From: Apiotrichum sp. Y4204
Taxonomy: Eukaryota; Basidiomycota; Tremellomycetes; Trichosporonales; Trichosporonaceae
DNA: 64,000 nucleotides
Assembly: GCA_025531455.1 (NCBI GenBank)
Contig: JAMYHL010000076.1
Location: 124,001 to 188,000, forward strand
Reading direction: 5' to 3'
Part shown: positions 53,523 through 64,000 of the stretch, in pieces
Position numbering within the stretch: position 1 is the stretch's first letter
Layout of the letters: the number at the start of each line of letters is the position of its first letter
The notes under the pieces: model-generated
The model's input: the letters and a program-made list of their open reading frames with translations, nothing else
Databases searched by the model: none
What the model was told of the DNA's origin: nothing
Made by a program: the position numbers and the translations under genes

Positions 53523-56378
53523 ATGAGCGAATCGGTGGTGGCCAAGTCGCCCCAAATCCTCGCCCTGCAACGGACCAAACCGCCTCCGCCATCATGCGCT
53601 GCATCGGCACGCAGCGGCCGCGAACTCGTCGAGGGCCATGACGATATCAAGACGACGTTTGTGCCCGAAACGGTGTACGCCTTCTGCACCAGCCCAGAGC
53701 ACACAGTAACGGCATGTCTGGCCAACTCGACCGTCGACAGCCCCGTGCGCATGATTGCAGAGCACCTCTTTGGGCTCGGGTACGGCTCGTTCCAACTGTT
53801 CACGGGCGACCACTCGCAGCTGTCCACGCCGCGATCCACTTCCAAGGGCCTGCCGACCGGGAAGGGTGTGAAAGCCTGGCTCGCCAAGCTCAACCTGAGA
53901 CCAAGAAAGGCAGCAGCAGCAAAGGCAGCAGCAGTAGCAGCGGCCGCAAAGGCGGAGCGCGAGCGGCAAAAGCAAGAAACCGCCGACGAAGCTTCCTCCC
54001 AGACACTATCGGACTCTGACTTCGATCCCGCTGCAGACGATCATTGGAAAGGAATCCGGCCATTGAATGACTCGGAGCTCGCGGAGGTTCGACGGTGCGG
54101 GCAGTGGCGAGGCGCAGAGCCAAGTGACATGTTTCTCAACGTAAGCCACTAGCTTGCCACTCATCGCGCCGATCCGCTAACACTTTCAGATCTTTGGTCA
54201 GACCCTGCTCACCCTGGAGAAGAATGTCCTCAACGGCCTTGTCTCTCCTCCACTTATGGGATCAAGCGGTGCGGTCCCACTTACGATTATAAGCCACACG
54301 GCCGACATTGTTCAGCACTACGCGGAGCTCATCGTCAACGCGGAACGCGAGATCTTCTTCACAACCAACGTATGGGAAGCCTCCGACAGTTCAAGACACA
54401 TCTGCAACGCCATTCGTGAACTATCGAAGCGCGTGATGAAACGGGGCGGGGAGAAGATCGTCATGAAGCTCAGTGCGTGTTGTGATCTGGGGTGTTGACT
54501 GACTGGCTCCTTGACCTCCACTTGCTGACCCTATCCACAGTGTACGACCGTGGAGTGTTGCCTCAGGAAGGCGGAGCGCACCAGATTGTCGATCCCAAGG
54601 TCTATACTGCCAAAGGCGTTGAGCTCCCGGCACCATCAGAGATTCCGGGTGTGCTGCTCGAGGTGCAGAACTATCATGTTCATCCCGTTGGCTCGTTCCA
54701 CCAGAAGTCTATGGTCATTGACCGTAAAGTGGCACTTCTCAGCAGCAACAATGTGCAGAGCAAGGTGGGTCCGTGTGTTCGTTATCCCTTCTGTAGGGGT
54801 TGTGATAACGACATTCCCCTCGAGATGGAGCTGACACGGCAGGGCGATGTTGGCCTTATGGTGCAGTTCGAAGGACCAATCGTGCAGTCCATGTATGACA
54901 CAGCCCTATTGTCGTGGTGGACGACGCTCAATCCTCGTCCTCCACTCCTCTATCACGGCCCAGAATATCCCGACAAGCTGGACCGCTCCGCGTTCCAGTT
55001 TGGTCAGGATCACCCAGCAATCAGCCGTAAAGGTAACCTCCAGGCGATCGCAGAACGTACGATGCGGCGGCTCACAGCGAGTACGGATTCCTTGAATGGG
55101 AGGCTCAGCCCAAGCAACAGGGAAGCGCTGAGCAGCTCATCAAGTTTGCGAGCTAGCCTGCGGGCCAGCATTCGGGGTTCCAGGCATTCCCCGACAACCA
55201 GCAGCAGGAGCGTAGCGTCTGAGCTGCCGACCGTGGGCGTGGCTGCGGCGGAGGACGGGAGACCGATCTCGCCGGTGACTACTTCACCTGTCACTGCATC
55301 TCCAATCAGATCCAAATCTCCTGTCACTCCTTCTCCTGTCACGGTATCTCCAATTGTCACATCGCCTGTCGCGAATGGCAAGGTGCCCTCGCCCGCCGCA
55401 AGCAGCACGTCTCTTCCGCCCTTGCCACCACCAGCACTGGGAGTGGAGTCGGAGACCCCAGTCGAGACGCCAGGCCCCAACCATCTCCCTACGACATTTA
55501 CACCTGTGCTCGTGCACAAAGCACACGATCCGTTCCCCATCGCGCTGGTCAATCGCACCCCACGTGGCCGTAGGTGTTGGACTATGACTATTACTGACTT
55601 CCAAGGACGAGGTGAGGGGGATGTGTTTGTGCCTCAGAATCAAGCGTGGATGTCCGGCTTCAAGTTTGCCCAGGAGAGCATCTTCATTCAAACCCCGACC
55701 TTCAGTGCTCGGCCAATGGTTGCGGCAGCCCTCGATGCGGTGCGAAGGGGCGTTCTCGTCGAGATCTACGCCGATTTAGGGTTCAGCGAGCAGGTGGGTG
55801 TGTGGGTTGTGCTATGCTGACAACGTCAGGGCGAGATATCTCAAGATGGCATAGCGAACCAAGCTGTCGCTGCCTACATGTACAAACAGCTGGATGATGA
55901 ACAGAGGGACAAGCTCCGCATCTGTTGGTACGTCGCAAAGGGTGAAATGTCCCCACGCACCAGCCACACCTGCCATATCAAGATCATGAGTGAGTGAACC
56001 CTTGTGCAAGCGTGTCTGACATTAGTCATCGACAGCAAAATCGCAGTCCAGGGCAACGGCCGCCAGGACATGTCATCATGGTACCACGCACAGGAGATCA
56101 ATGTTCTCGTTGACTCGCCCGCGGTCTGCGCCGAATGGCGGCACCATCTGGATACCAACCAGGACACTGGCGTTCGCGGGCGTGTTGGTCACGACGGCGT
56201 CTGGCGCGACTCTGAGGGCGAGTCGCTCCCGATTCCAGAGCCAACCCCGACACTTTCGCTTGACGTTGCGATGCGCAGGATGAACACTTCCCTGTCGGTC
56301 GCCTCCTCGAATGGCGGGTCGGCGCAACCCACTACGCCGACCGCGGGAAGCGCAGCCCAGGTTCCAACTCCAGCATAA
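53523..56378 (+). CDS. Phospholipase D-like protein with two HKD motifs
   Basis: Fungal PLD-superfamily member (phosphatidyltransferase/phospholipase fold). The start is MSESVVAKSPQ; an upstream in-frame ATG at 53454 is less favoured. The N-terminus has YAFCTSPEHTV, a poly-Ala/Lys linker and DSDFDPAADDHW. The first half-site is HPVGSFHQKSMVIDRKVALLSSNNVQ (H-x-K-x4-D, then S-x-N), the second TSHTCHIKIM spliced to VIDSKIAVQGNGRQDMSSW. Between them lies a long Ser/Pro insert with repeated SPVT units (55270-55390). The two HKD halves make one active site. Introns: about 54140-54189, 54475-54539, 55793-55827 and 55988-56033. About 860 residues. Not a canonical PX-PH phospholipase D; substrate unknown. 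Confidence 0.85.
55270..55390 (+). repeat. SPVT-type coding repeat in the PLD-like gene
   Basis: Tandem imperfect TCTCCTGTCACT-like units encode SPVT/SPIT/SPVTASPIR in the Ser/Pro linker between the two catalytic half-sites. Confidence 0.75.
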
Positions 56379-57629
56379 ACATATTCATCAGCTGGTCGAC
56401 TCCATCCTCGACCACTCATACTATTCACCCACTGTCACGTACACTCAGGATTCCGTACAATATTCTGTCCCCCTCTTGTCACACTCTCACAACGGTAAGC
56501 CACTTATTACTTCGCCCCACACACCGCATGGACCTCCAAGCCTTAGAGCGTTTATAATATGTACCCGCACTCTTGCCTCTTGTACCTACAGCTGTTGCAT
56601 CATGCATTGGTATCAAGCAGCAGGATATCTGATTGCCGCTGCACCGCAGCCGACATGAGGGTGGTGTTTGTGGCGTAGGTCGGTTACTCCTGGTACCGAG
56701 ATAGCGGAATTAACCGATTCACACGTTTGGACCTATAAACACAAGGCGCGTGCTAAACATAAACCTCGCTGCCCTCCACCTCCAAGCTCGGTATCAGCCT
56801 CCGAGGCCTCCGAGCTCGCCGCGCCCCGGCACGCTATTGTCGGTCGTCCCTGATACTCTGGTCATGTGACGACCAGCTCGGAGGTCGGTTGGAATCCTCG
56901 CCGGCCGGCATCCAGTGGCCAGTAGTAGTCATGTCGATCCGATCGTGATCTGCAGCACGCGGGGCCACGGGTGAGTAGAGAACGCAGATTGGATGCCGAG
57001 GCACACAAGTGGGCAATGAACCGCGGCGGTTGCTCCCCAACTACGCAACCTTGCTCGACTTGTGGGGCCATGGGTATACTCTGCCGGTGCCCCATGAATT
57101 TCTCGGACTCATATGGACACATGTTGGCCAAGTCGCGGCATCTTGGCCCTGTGTACGCAAATGCAATTAGCTACGAGCCACTCGGAAGCGTCCACCGGCC
57201 AGCCACACTATCAACCGGGCCCCGCATCGAGCCGCCACGTACGGGTCCTTACCTCCCAGCCAGGCCAGCTCGCAGCTCGTGTAGCTTGGTCACCCGTCGC
57301 GCGCGCCGACTCCGGACAAGTCCTAGCGCGTTCCTTGTGCCTCGTGTCTACTGATGTGTCGTCTCGTGACGCTGTGGCGCGGCATGTTGGCTTGTGGAGG
57401 GCAGTGCATAATCTAGGTCAACCGAAGAGTCGGCCCGACAATGACCGGAGCGGGGGGACGTGTAGCTGTAAGGCTGCATTGCTCTGCGGCCCAGCGGCCC
57501 GGCTCGTGCGGGGCCGAAGATAGCAACCAGCTGGGGTGATGGGGATGGGGACCCGATGCCGGGAGAGTATATAGCGTCTAGCTATCGCAACTCTCGCTCT
57601 CCCCAGCTACCCATTCAACACATATCACC
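56379..57629. other. Intergenic region before the alcohol dehydrogenase
   Basis: About 1.25 kb. No gene recognised. A TATA-like TATATAG lies at about 57568, 60 bp before the ADH ATG, and is probably its core promoter. Confidence 0.5.
57567..57574 (+). promoter_or_regulatory. TATA-box candidate for the ADH gene
   Basis: GTATATAG about 60 bp upstream of the start codon, in a GAGAG context; the clearest TATA box in the window. Confidence 0.55.
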
Positions 57630-59030
57630 ATGACCGTCTCCGTCCCCACCAAGTGCCGCGCCGCGCCGGCCACCAACCTCGGCCCTGACGTCCGTTTCCG
57701 AATTTGGAGGCTCAAAGTGACTGCGCTGACATGCAGTACAAGCTAAACCCGACCGAGGACTACCCCGTCCCCGAGCCCGCGGAGGGCGAGCTCCTCTGCG
57801 AGCTCAAGATGACTGGTATCTGCCAGAGCGACCATCGTGAGTACCTGCGGGCGAGAGCGAGGGCTTCTAGTAGTGGCTCTCCCTCGATCCTTTGGCCTGG
57901 TTTCACGCTGACGATAGACTACGTTTGCGGCGACTGGCGCATGGCCCCGATGAGCGGCGTCGACTGCACGGGCCACGAGGGCGCCGGTGTCGTCGCCAAG
58001 ATCGGCCCCGGCGTCACTGGCTGGAAGGTCGGTGACCGTGTCGGCATCACGCCAATCCTCTCGACGTGCGAGACGTGCGAGTACTGCAAGGGTGGACGTG
58101 AGTAGCGAGTCGCAGAGAGTATGGAGCATTCTCGCTGCCACTTTTTGAATCCCAGCTTCTGGCATCTACTAACTCCCCAGACGAGACGCTTTGCCCCAAG
58201 GTCACCTACACTGCCGTCCACATGAACGGCACGTACACGCAGTACCCCATCATCAAGGCGCAGTGGGCGATCAAGCTTCCGGACAATGTCCCCTACGAGC
58301 AGCTCGCGCCGTTCATGTGCTCGGGTGGCACCGCGTACACCGCCGTCAAGGCCACCGAGTGCAAGCCTGGCCAGTCGATCGTTGTCTTTGGTGCCGGTGG
58401 TGGTGTGGTGAGTAGACCGAGCCGATACTTCGACACTTCCTTCGGCATCCACTGACAGCCCAGGGTCACATGGTTGTCCAGTTCTGCAAGGCCAAGGGAT
58501 ACAAGACGATTGGCGTCGACGTCGGCGCGGACAAGAGGGAGACCGTCCTCAACGCCGGAGCGGACGCATACATTGACCTGAAGGAGACGTCCGACCTCCC
58601 CGCCGCTGTGCAGAAGCTCACCGACGGGCTCGGCGCCCATGCCGTGAGTACCTGCCAAAATTGCCATGCTCCACCTTCTCCAAAGACATACACTCACACG
58701 CAGGCTATTGTCGCCGCCGGAAACGGCAAGGCGTACGAGGCCGCACCGACGGTTCTCCGCCCGCTGGGCGTCGTTGTTGCCGTGGGTCTCCCGCCCATTG
58801 GAACGGCGGTGCTCGGCGGCGAGCCAGCTCTCGCGTGCTTCAAGGGCATCTCGTTCCGCGGCATCCTCGTCACGACCCGCGAGGACATGAAGGATGCGCT
58901 CGCCCTCCTCGAGCAGGGTAAGGTCAAGGAGCACGTTACTGTCCTGCCCTTCGCCGAGTTCCCGGCTGCTCTGGAGCGCTGTGCCAAGAGCCAGACGAAG
59001 GGCCGCCAGGTCATCGACTTCAACAAGTAG
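57630..59030 (+). CDS. Zinc-dependent alcohol dehydrogenase (ADH1-like)
   Basis: Cytosolic NAD(H)-dependent alcohol dehydrogenase interconverting alcohols and aldehydes. MTVSVPTKCRAAPATNLGPD is joined over a 47-bp intron to YKLNPTEDYPVPEPAEGELLCELKMTGICQSDH (catalytic zinc Cys and His). After another intron comes GVDCTGHEGAGVVAKIGPGVTGWKVGDRVGI (GHE box), then the structural-zinc segment CETCEYCKGGR...ETLCPK. The Rossmann site is VFGAGGGVGHMVVQFCKAKGYKTIGVDVG (across the 58409-58463 intron). It ends RCAKSQTKGRQVIDFNK. About 345 residues, standard medium-chain ADH length. Its strong codon bias and TATA box suggest high, regulated expression. The specific substrate is unknown. Confidence 0.93.
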
Positions 59031-59994
59031 AGGCAAGTGATAGTAGTGTGCGAGAGGGTTAGTTGGGTCAGCGGTATGCAAGAGTAAGAAGTATTGTGAC
59101 AGTGTGGCTACTTGAGGTTATATCGTGGACGACGGGAGGACCCGAGCAGTAGCACCTGTTCATTAGAGGTCGGTGAGGACATAGCGGTCTGCATGGCTCT
59201 CAACTCTGAACAACTACGGGACTGATGGGAAGCCCAGGCAGCTGGGGTTCTGCCCCTGGTACGGCTCGCAACAGGACATCCAATGCATAGACATACGCAT
59301 GCAACGGGGCAATTGGGCAAAAGGCGACAGCCAGAGGCCACCACTCGGCGCCGCAACAAAAGAGGTCCGATTCCCACTGACCCGTTGCGGGGGTCAGTTT
59401 GCCTGGGCCTCGGCTGTCTCTCCCGGATCGAACGCTGGTCAGTTGGCAAGACCAACCAGCGCTACCCGTGGGCTTCCTATGGTACCGCACTACCATAGGG
59501 GAACTTGGAATACTGATGGAGAGGTTAGACATGTCGCGCACTGGTGAAACTAGCGCGATTGATTTATTTTGAGATGCGCAAGGGTTGTGTTAAGTTAGTC
59601 TTGGGGGGGTCATCAGTTTTCAACGTCACTGTTTCAAGCCGAGTATATGGTACCAGTGCCGGTACTGATTATTCTGCATGTGATGAACTGAAGAGACTGA
59701 AGAGACGTTGTGGATGCTCTGTCCACTGGCCACTGGACATGATGTCCATGCATCGATGGATATCGTGGAGGCGCAGACAAGAGGCGCAGACAAGGCGTCG
59801 AGCGATGCACGTGACCCGCAGGCCGGGCATCGGCGGCCGGGACGGTGTTCGGCTTCGTCCGCGTCGTCCGCGTGTAGAGGTTACCGGGGTTGTGGGGACG
59901 ACGACTGCAGACGGCGGATTACAAAGGACGCGTACAACGACGTGTGCCTTGACATCTCCCTCTTTCTCATCTTCTCCGTCCACTCACACCCACC
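59031..59994. other. Intergenic region, ADH / ABM monooxygenase
   Basis: About 960 bp between two + strand genes. No gene recognised; the last 60 bp before the ABM ATG are C/T-rich. Confidence 0.5.
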
Positions 59995-60511
59995 ATGTCC
60001 TTTGTCATTGTTGCCCGCATTCGCGCCGTCGACGCTGCTGCCGCCGACAAGATCCAGGCGCGTGAGTATAAAGTATAGCGCTGCGTGGATGTGGGGCTGA
60101 CGCTCAGTCCTCGCCGACGTCCGCGACTACTCGCTCAGCGACAAGGAGCCGGGTACCCAGCTGTACTACCCCACGCGGTCGAAGAAGGACACGCTCGACT
60201 TTCTCGTCTTTGAGGAGTACGCGTCGCAGGATGCTGCGAAGGGTGAGTGCCGGCAGGTGTGAGCTCGCAAGACGAGACGAGGGGCTATCGGCCGTGCGGA
60301 GCTCTCTACTGCAGCTCCATCTCGTAGCCCAGTTGTTGGCGCAGCATTTGGTCGCTCCTCCTCCTTGACCGACCCCCGTGCGACCTTGTTCAGCCAGCTG
60401 ACAGCAGCGCACATGACGAGCCCCCCCTTCCAGAAGCTCATCACCGAGGCCGAGACCCTCTTCGAGGGCGGCGCCAAGGCGCTCGGAGTCGAGTACTACG
60501 ACCGCATCTAA
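59995..60511 (+). CDS. Antibiotic biosynthesis monooxygenase (ABM) domain protein
   Basis: Small ferredoxin-like fold protein of the YgiN/ABM type; family members act as quinol monooxygenases or of unknown role. MSFVIVARIRAVDAAAADKIQA is spliced to LLADVRDYSLSDKEPGTQLYYPTRSKKDTLDFLVFEEYASQDAAK, then to AHMTSPPFQKLITEAETLFEGG. The E-x-Y, and the H in AAHMTSPPF, are the family's hallmark; it ends ALGVEYYDRI. About 104 residues in three exons; introns about 60062-60106 and 60243-60401. The second intron is unusually long for this genome. Confidence 0.85.
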
Positions 60512-61090
60512 GCTGTGGCCCCGTAGAGCTGAATGTGGGGAATTGGTATGCAGATGGTAGTCTAACTGTCCTTCGTGGCTCGTGTTTCGGGCTGGCTGTC
60601 CCACAGCTGCAACGCCAGCTAGCCTGCAGTCTGGACAACCTGTCAGATGCTGGGACATTCTTCACGACAAAGTCTGTACCCCAGCGCAATCTGCCTCGGA
60701 CCTGGGGCAAGTCCTTGATAACACCTCGCGAAGACTTCTGGTCTTCCAGGGCAAATTCTCAGAGTGTGGAACGAACACGGCGAACCTGCTCAGTAACGCC
60801 GCGGACCACCGCGGTGGTCGACGACCGCCGTCTCGCGTCAGGTCTCCTGCCAACTGATGTACAGAAGCACCCCCAACCTTCTCCCCGTTCCGCCGGAAGC
60901 AGCAAGCTATACTCTTTTGCTGCCCAAACACACCTCCGCTTCCGCATCGCCATCCATGCCAGACCCTGCATTGCTCATCAACTTGGGGGGTACCTTTCCG
61001 CGCCATCTCGTCACTCCCCTCCGCAGCCCTGATCTACGCGTTTATCGGATAAACAAATGGTTATCTGACAAGCCAGGGGGTTGTTAACGC
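60512..61090. other. Intergenic region before the mobile elements
   Basis: About 580 bp without a recognisable gene. Confidence 0.4.
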
Positions 61091-61227
61091 CCTGTCCGGC
61101 AACGGCGGCGTTCTGAAGCCATGTTCTGAAGGTCCGTTCTTAAGACCTCCTGAAGCGTCGCCTTCAGGACATCCTGAACTACGGTATCTGGAGCTAATTT
61201 GCAACTGTTCAGCCGTTGCCGGACAGG
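61091..61227. mobile_element. MITE-like inverted-repeat unit, 137 bp
   Basis: Perfect 16-bp terminal inverted repeats: CCTGTCCGGCAACGGC at 61091-61106 and its reverse complement at 61212-61227. A nested perfect 8-bp hairpin (TCCTGAAG / CTTCAGGA) sits in the middle. It has no coding capacity. A clear target-site duplication is not seen. It lies about 320 bp upstream of a Harbinger transposase, whose own ends were not identified, so relation to it is unproven. Confidence 0.6.
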
Positions 61228-61547
61228 ATGAAAGATTGTAGTGCGTAACGGCGATGACATAAGCCTCCTTGATACAATAGATGCCGCTGTCTGCAACCGA
61301 TACTGATCATCATCACCTGTCAACAGTGGACTTGCCATCATCTGTTGTTCTATTATACCCAAGTTCCTCTCAGATGTCCTTCGAATGTCCGCAAGAACAG
61401 CAATTACTCCTTATAGTGTGTCTAGGAGTGGTGTCCGCCTGCTTGGCCGCCGATCATGCTCGCGCTCCGCCAGTTCAACTGAGGACAGACCGAGGACGTT
61501 CACAGTGACTGCTCGCACACTGGCTTGACCACCAGCACCCGGAGGCC

Positions 61548-62698
61548 ATGCGCGCACATCTGGGAGTTTCGCCACATCAGTTCATGGCCATTCACAATGA
61601 GTTAATATCTCATTCATCCCTGCGCAGCTCACGATATGTCTCTAGTGAAGAGAAGTTGGCGTACTTTCTCTACGTGGCTCGCGGTGCGCAAAGCGTTCGC
61701 CATACGGCCGAGACTTTCCAACGATCACACTCAACTATTGGACTGTAGGTCCGACCACCGCTGTTGGAGAGGCTTCTGACTGGGTTAGCTGTGTTGGCGA
61801 GCTACTCGAGGCACTCACCGCGGCAGAGTTCTACTCGCGTTGGATCACCTTGCCCTCTGCAGACACTCCGGTTGCGGAGCAAATATCATCCCGTCCATCC
61901 TTTGCAGGCTTCTTCGATGCTGCTCTGGGTGCCATTGATGGGACACACATTCCAGTAACTGTCGACTTTGAGGCGCGCTCTCGTTACCGTGATCGAAAAG
62001 GGAACCTGTCAATGAATATCCTTGCCGCCTGCACATTCGACTTGAAGTTCTGTTATGTCTTGGCCGGTTATGAAGGGTCGGCATCGGATCAGACTGTCTT
62101 TGATGTTGCCATAAACGACGACCTACACATACCGCCTGGGCGTTACTTCTTAGCCGACGCTGGGTTTGGAGGACATACAGGGCTGCTCACTCCTTATCGC
62201 CGCACACGATACCATTTGCGGGACTTCGCAGAGGGCACTGCAAGGTGAAGGCGGTCAAGAATGAACTCTGCTGATATCAGACCTCAAACAGCCAATGAGC
62301 TGTTTAACCTTCGGCATTCCTCTTTACGCAATGTCATCGAACGGATCTTCGGTGTATTGAAGGAACGATTCAAGGTTATGGCGAGGGGTACCGAATACCC
62401 CGTTAGGCAACAGGGCTTCTTTGTCATTGCTCTCTGTGTGGTGCACAACATCCTTAGGACACTGTCGGAGCGAGACATGGTCAATGATCTCGACGTGTCC
62501 TGGGATCCTGCGGATGGTCAGCGGACTCCGTCGCCAGTACCGGATGAAGAAGATGATGTTGAGGAGGGCGAAGAGTTCCCAGAGACTCACAGTATGACAG
62601 GGACGGGGCGATCACGTCACATCATCAGTACGGCCATGAGAAACGAGTCGCGAGACAGGCGAGACCGAATCGCTCAGTTGATGTGGGACTCACGGTGA
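61548..62698 (+). pseudogene. PIF/Harbinger-type DDE transposase with in-frame stop
   Basis: Cut-and-paste transposase of the Harbinger superfamily. MRAHLGVSPHQFMAIHNEL begins a helix-turn-helix region (LAYFLYVARGAQSVRHTAETFQRSHSTI). An intron of about 44 bp (61746-61789) restores CVGELLEALTAAEFYSRWI. The DDE core then follows: GFFDAALGAIDGTHIPV (first D), CTFDLKFCYVLAGYEGSASDQTVF, YFLADAGFGG (second D), YHLRDF, then ANELFNLRHSSLRNVIERIFGVLKERF (E region). A TGA at 62246-62248 breaks the frame between YHLRDFAEGTAR and NSADIRPQ, and no plausible intron removes it. The partner Myb-like ORF of Harbinger elements is not seen. Upstream exons (from about 61372) are possible. Confidence 0.8.
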
Positions 62699-62955
62699 CA
62701 GAATGATATGCATATATGCACACATACACTTACACTACTGTACATTTACACAGACAAGGGGGGCAGCGTAGGCCCGAGGGGGTTGGGGAATGATATGAGC
62801 CATGCATGGTTGAACGGAGCAGAGGGCGTGGGATGGGAAGGAGGCGAGACGGAGCCGGCGCGGTGAAGGCCGAGGCGGCGAAGAGGGGGGCGGCGGCGGG
62901 AGGGTGGCGCGGAGCGAGGGCGCACGTATCCTGACGACGACAACGGGCCCAGGGT
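62699..62955. other. Spacer between transposase and Cys-rich ORF
   Basis: About 250 bp; an ATATGCATATATGCACAC AT-rich stretch at 62705-62730, then G-rich sequence. No terminal repeat of the Harbinger element was recognised. Confidence 0.4.
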
Positions 62956-63608
62956 CTACTGTTGGAGTGGACCCGGCTGCTCGTCGTAGCCGGGGATGTC
63001 AGGAATGTCGTACTCACGCATGCCCCGAATGAGGTTGTCGGCGACAGCCATGCGCTCCTCGAGGAGTTGACGCCTGTCCATGGTCGCGGGGTCGCCGCGG
63101 GGGAGTTCGTCAATCATACGCTGCGCAGACTGTTGCTGCGCAGCGAAGTGGGCGGAGACCATGTCCACCAAGCCTCGCTTCATCTCGTTGGCGCCTGCAC
63201 GGCGCGCCTGTTGTCAGCTGGTATCGAAGATGAAGTCAGTGTAGTTACTTACCGCACTCTTCGTGAGGACCTGGCGCCGGGCCGAACAGGTCATCTCGCG
63301 GCGCTGCGCGATGCATTCGGCGCACGCCTCGCCGTCGGGGCCGTAGCACCCAGCGCGGAACATTTTGCGTTTGCGAAAGTGCTTGTAGCACTGTTCGCAG
63401 ACGGGGTTGCGCACGGTCTCGTCTTGGGAGCGCAAGTCCCAGGCCCGGTTGACACGCTGTAATATGGATTAGCATGCACTCGGTAATGTGAGAACGTGTG
63501 AACTTACGCCCTTGCTGGTGCGGAAACCCAGCCAAACGATGCACTCGATGATATGGTCGTTGCGGAGCCTATCGAAGAAGGCGGGGAGGTCGCGCGACTT
63601 CTTGGGGG
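62956..63608 (-). CDS. Cysteine-rich (zinc-binding-like) protein, 5' end missing
   Basis: At least three minus-strand exons. The first visible one reads KKSRDLPAFFDRLRNDHIIECIVWLGFRTSKG; the second RVNRAWDLRSQDETV with NPVCEQCYKHFRKRKMF, GCYGPDGEACAECIAQRREMTCSARRQ. The third reads ANEMKRGLVDMVSAHFAAQQQ and GMREYDIPDIPGYDEQPGPLQQ, ending at the TAG 62956-62958. The C-x2-C pairs and C-x2-C-x6-C spacing suggest zinc binding. Upstream of about 63608 the frame meets a stop without any start codon, right where the sequence becomes TGTAAGGCCG. It may be a host gene cut by an insertion, or part of a mobile element; unknown family. Confidence 0.5.
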
Positions 63609-64000
63609 GGTGTAAGGCCGTTTAAGAGTGGACCGCACTCGTTCCGAGGTTAACCCGCGGATATCCGAGGACAACGGCAAGATAACCTAGGAGGGGGCGT
63701 TAGGCTACCCTCGGCGAAGAGGACTCCTAACCGGACACAACTGGAGGGATGCTAGAAGCGTGCAGAAGACAAGATACTACAGAGTACGGGAGTACAAGTA
63801 TGAGAGATACAAGTAGTCTGAATTCTTGGGGATAACTCCAAGAGACGGTCGGGTTTAAGTGTCGTTCTCTTGTGGTTATCCTCCGCGTATCCATCCTACC
63901 TAGCCGGAGACGTCGCTCGGTGGTCCGGTGACCTGTCGGAGCAGCTGACCTCGCTTAGCGCGACGGCGTAGCTGTGCGTAACGCCGAGAGTGGCGGAGAA
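63609..64000. other. Possible mobile-element end
   Basis: Sequence beginning TGTAAGGCCGTTTAAGAGTGG right where the neighbouring reading frame is lost. It contains an imperfect 15-bp inverted repeat (63830-63844 with 63867-63881). No protein-coding domain before the window ends. An LTR or other element end is suspected on weak grounds. Confidence 0.3.

Noticed and set aside
1..64000. CRISPR arrays, bacterial operons, prophage
   Set aside because: The window is intron-rich fungal DNA; no regularly spaced repeats or phage genes were seen.

Overview
The window is nuclear DNA from a GC-rich fungus with many very short spliceosomal introns (36-70 bp, GTGAGT-type donors), dense alternating-strand genes and fungal protein families. 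Protein similarity recalled from families points to a basidiomycete yeast of the Tremellomycetes (Trichosporonales-like). That placement is inference; no species marker was identified. No CRISPR array, operon or bacterial feature is expected or seen.

Layout. From 1 to 24.5 kb is a compact housekeeping block: YSH1/CPSF73 (cut by the left edge), a BTB/POZ protein, HAT1, SAD1/USP39, the cap methyltransferase ABD1, the 3'-end factor PFS2, TRM112, ribosomal protein uS10 (RPS20), an FAD amine oxidase, ADA2, EMC5 and a bZIP factor with a DUF3425-like tail. Four of these act on pre-mRNA (capping, splicing, cleavage/polyadenylation), and two of them (YSH1, PFS2) belong to the same complex. From 24.5 to 28.3 kb is a gene-poor stretch with an intron-containing tRNA-Thr, a probably broken proline/alanine-rich gene, and a cluster of five tRNA-like units that share their ends but not their middles.

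From 28.3 to 44 kb comes a second conserved block, rich in membrane and lipid functions: dolichyl-diphosphatase CAX4, an IVY1-type BAR protein, sterol C-24(28) reductase ERG4, a second intron-containing tRNA-Thr, V-ATPase subunit E (VMA4), inositol-phosphosphingolipid phospholipase C (ISC1), the DEAD-box helicase SPB4 and a TMEM184/DUF300 membrane protein. From 44 to 51.7 kb is accessory sequence: an F-box-like lineage-specific gene flanked by two short putative secreted proteins, a tRNA-like relic and about 4.5 kb without a recognisable gene. From 51.7 to 60.5 kb are metabolic genes: an SDR oxidoreductase and a two-HKD phospholipase D-like protein sharing a divergent promoter with three spaced CACGTG boxes, a zinc alcohol dehydrogenase and an ABM-domain monooxygenase. 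The right end (60.5-64 kb) is mobile-element territory: a 137-bp MITE-like inverted-repeat unit, a PIF/Harbinger transposase with an in-frame stop, a cysteine-rich ORF that loses its frame abruptly, and possible mobile-element sequence.

Exon junctions were placed by eye from splice consensus and family conservation; treat internal exon edges as approximate unless given.
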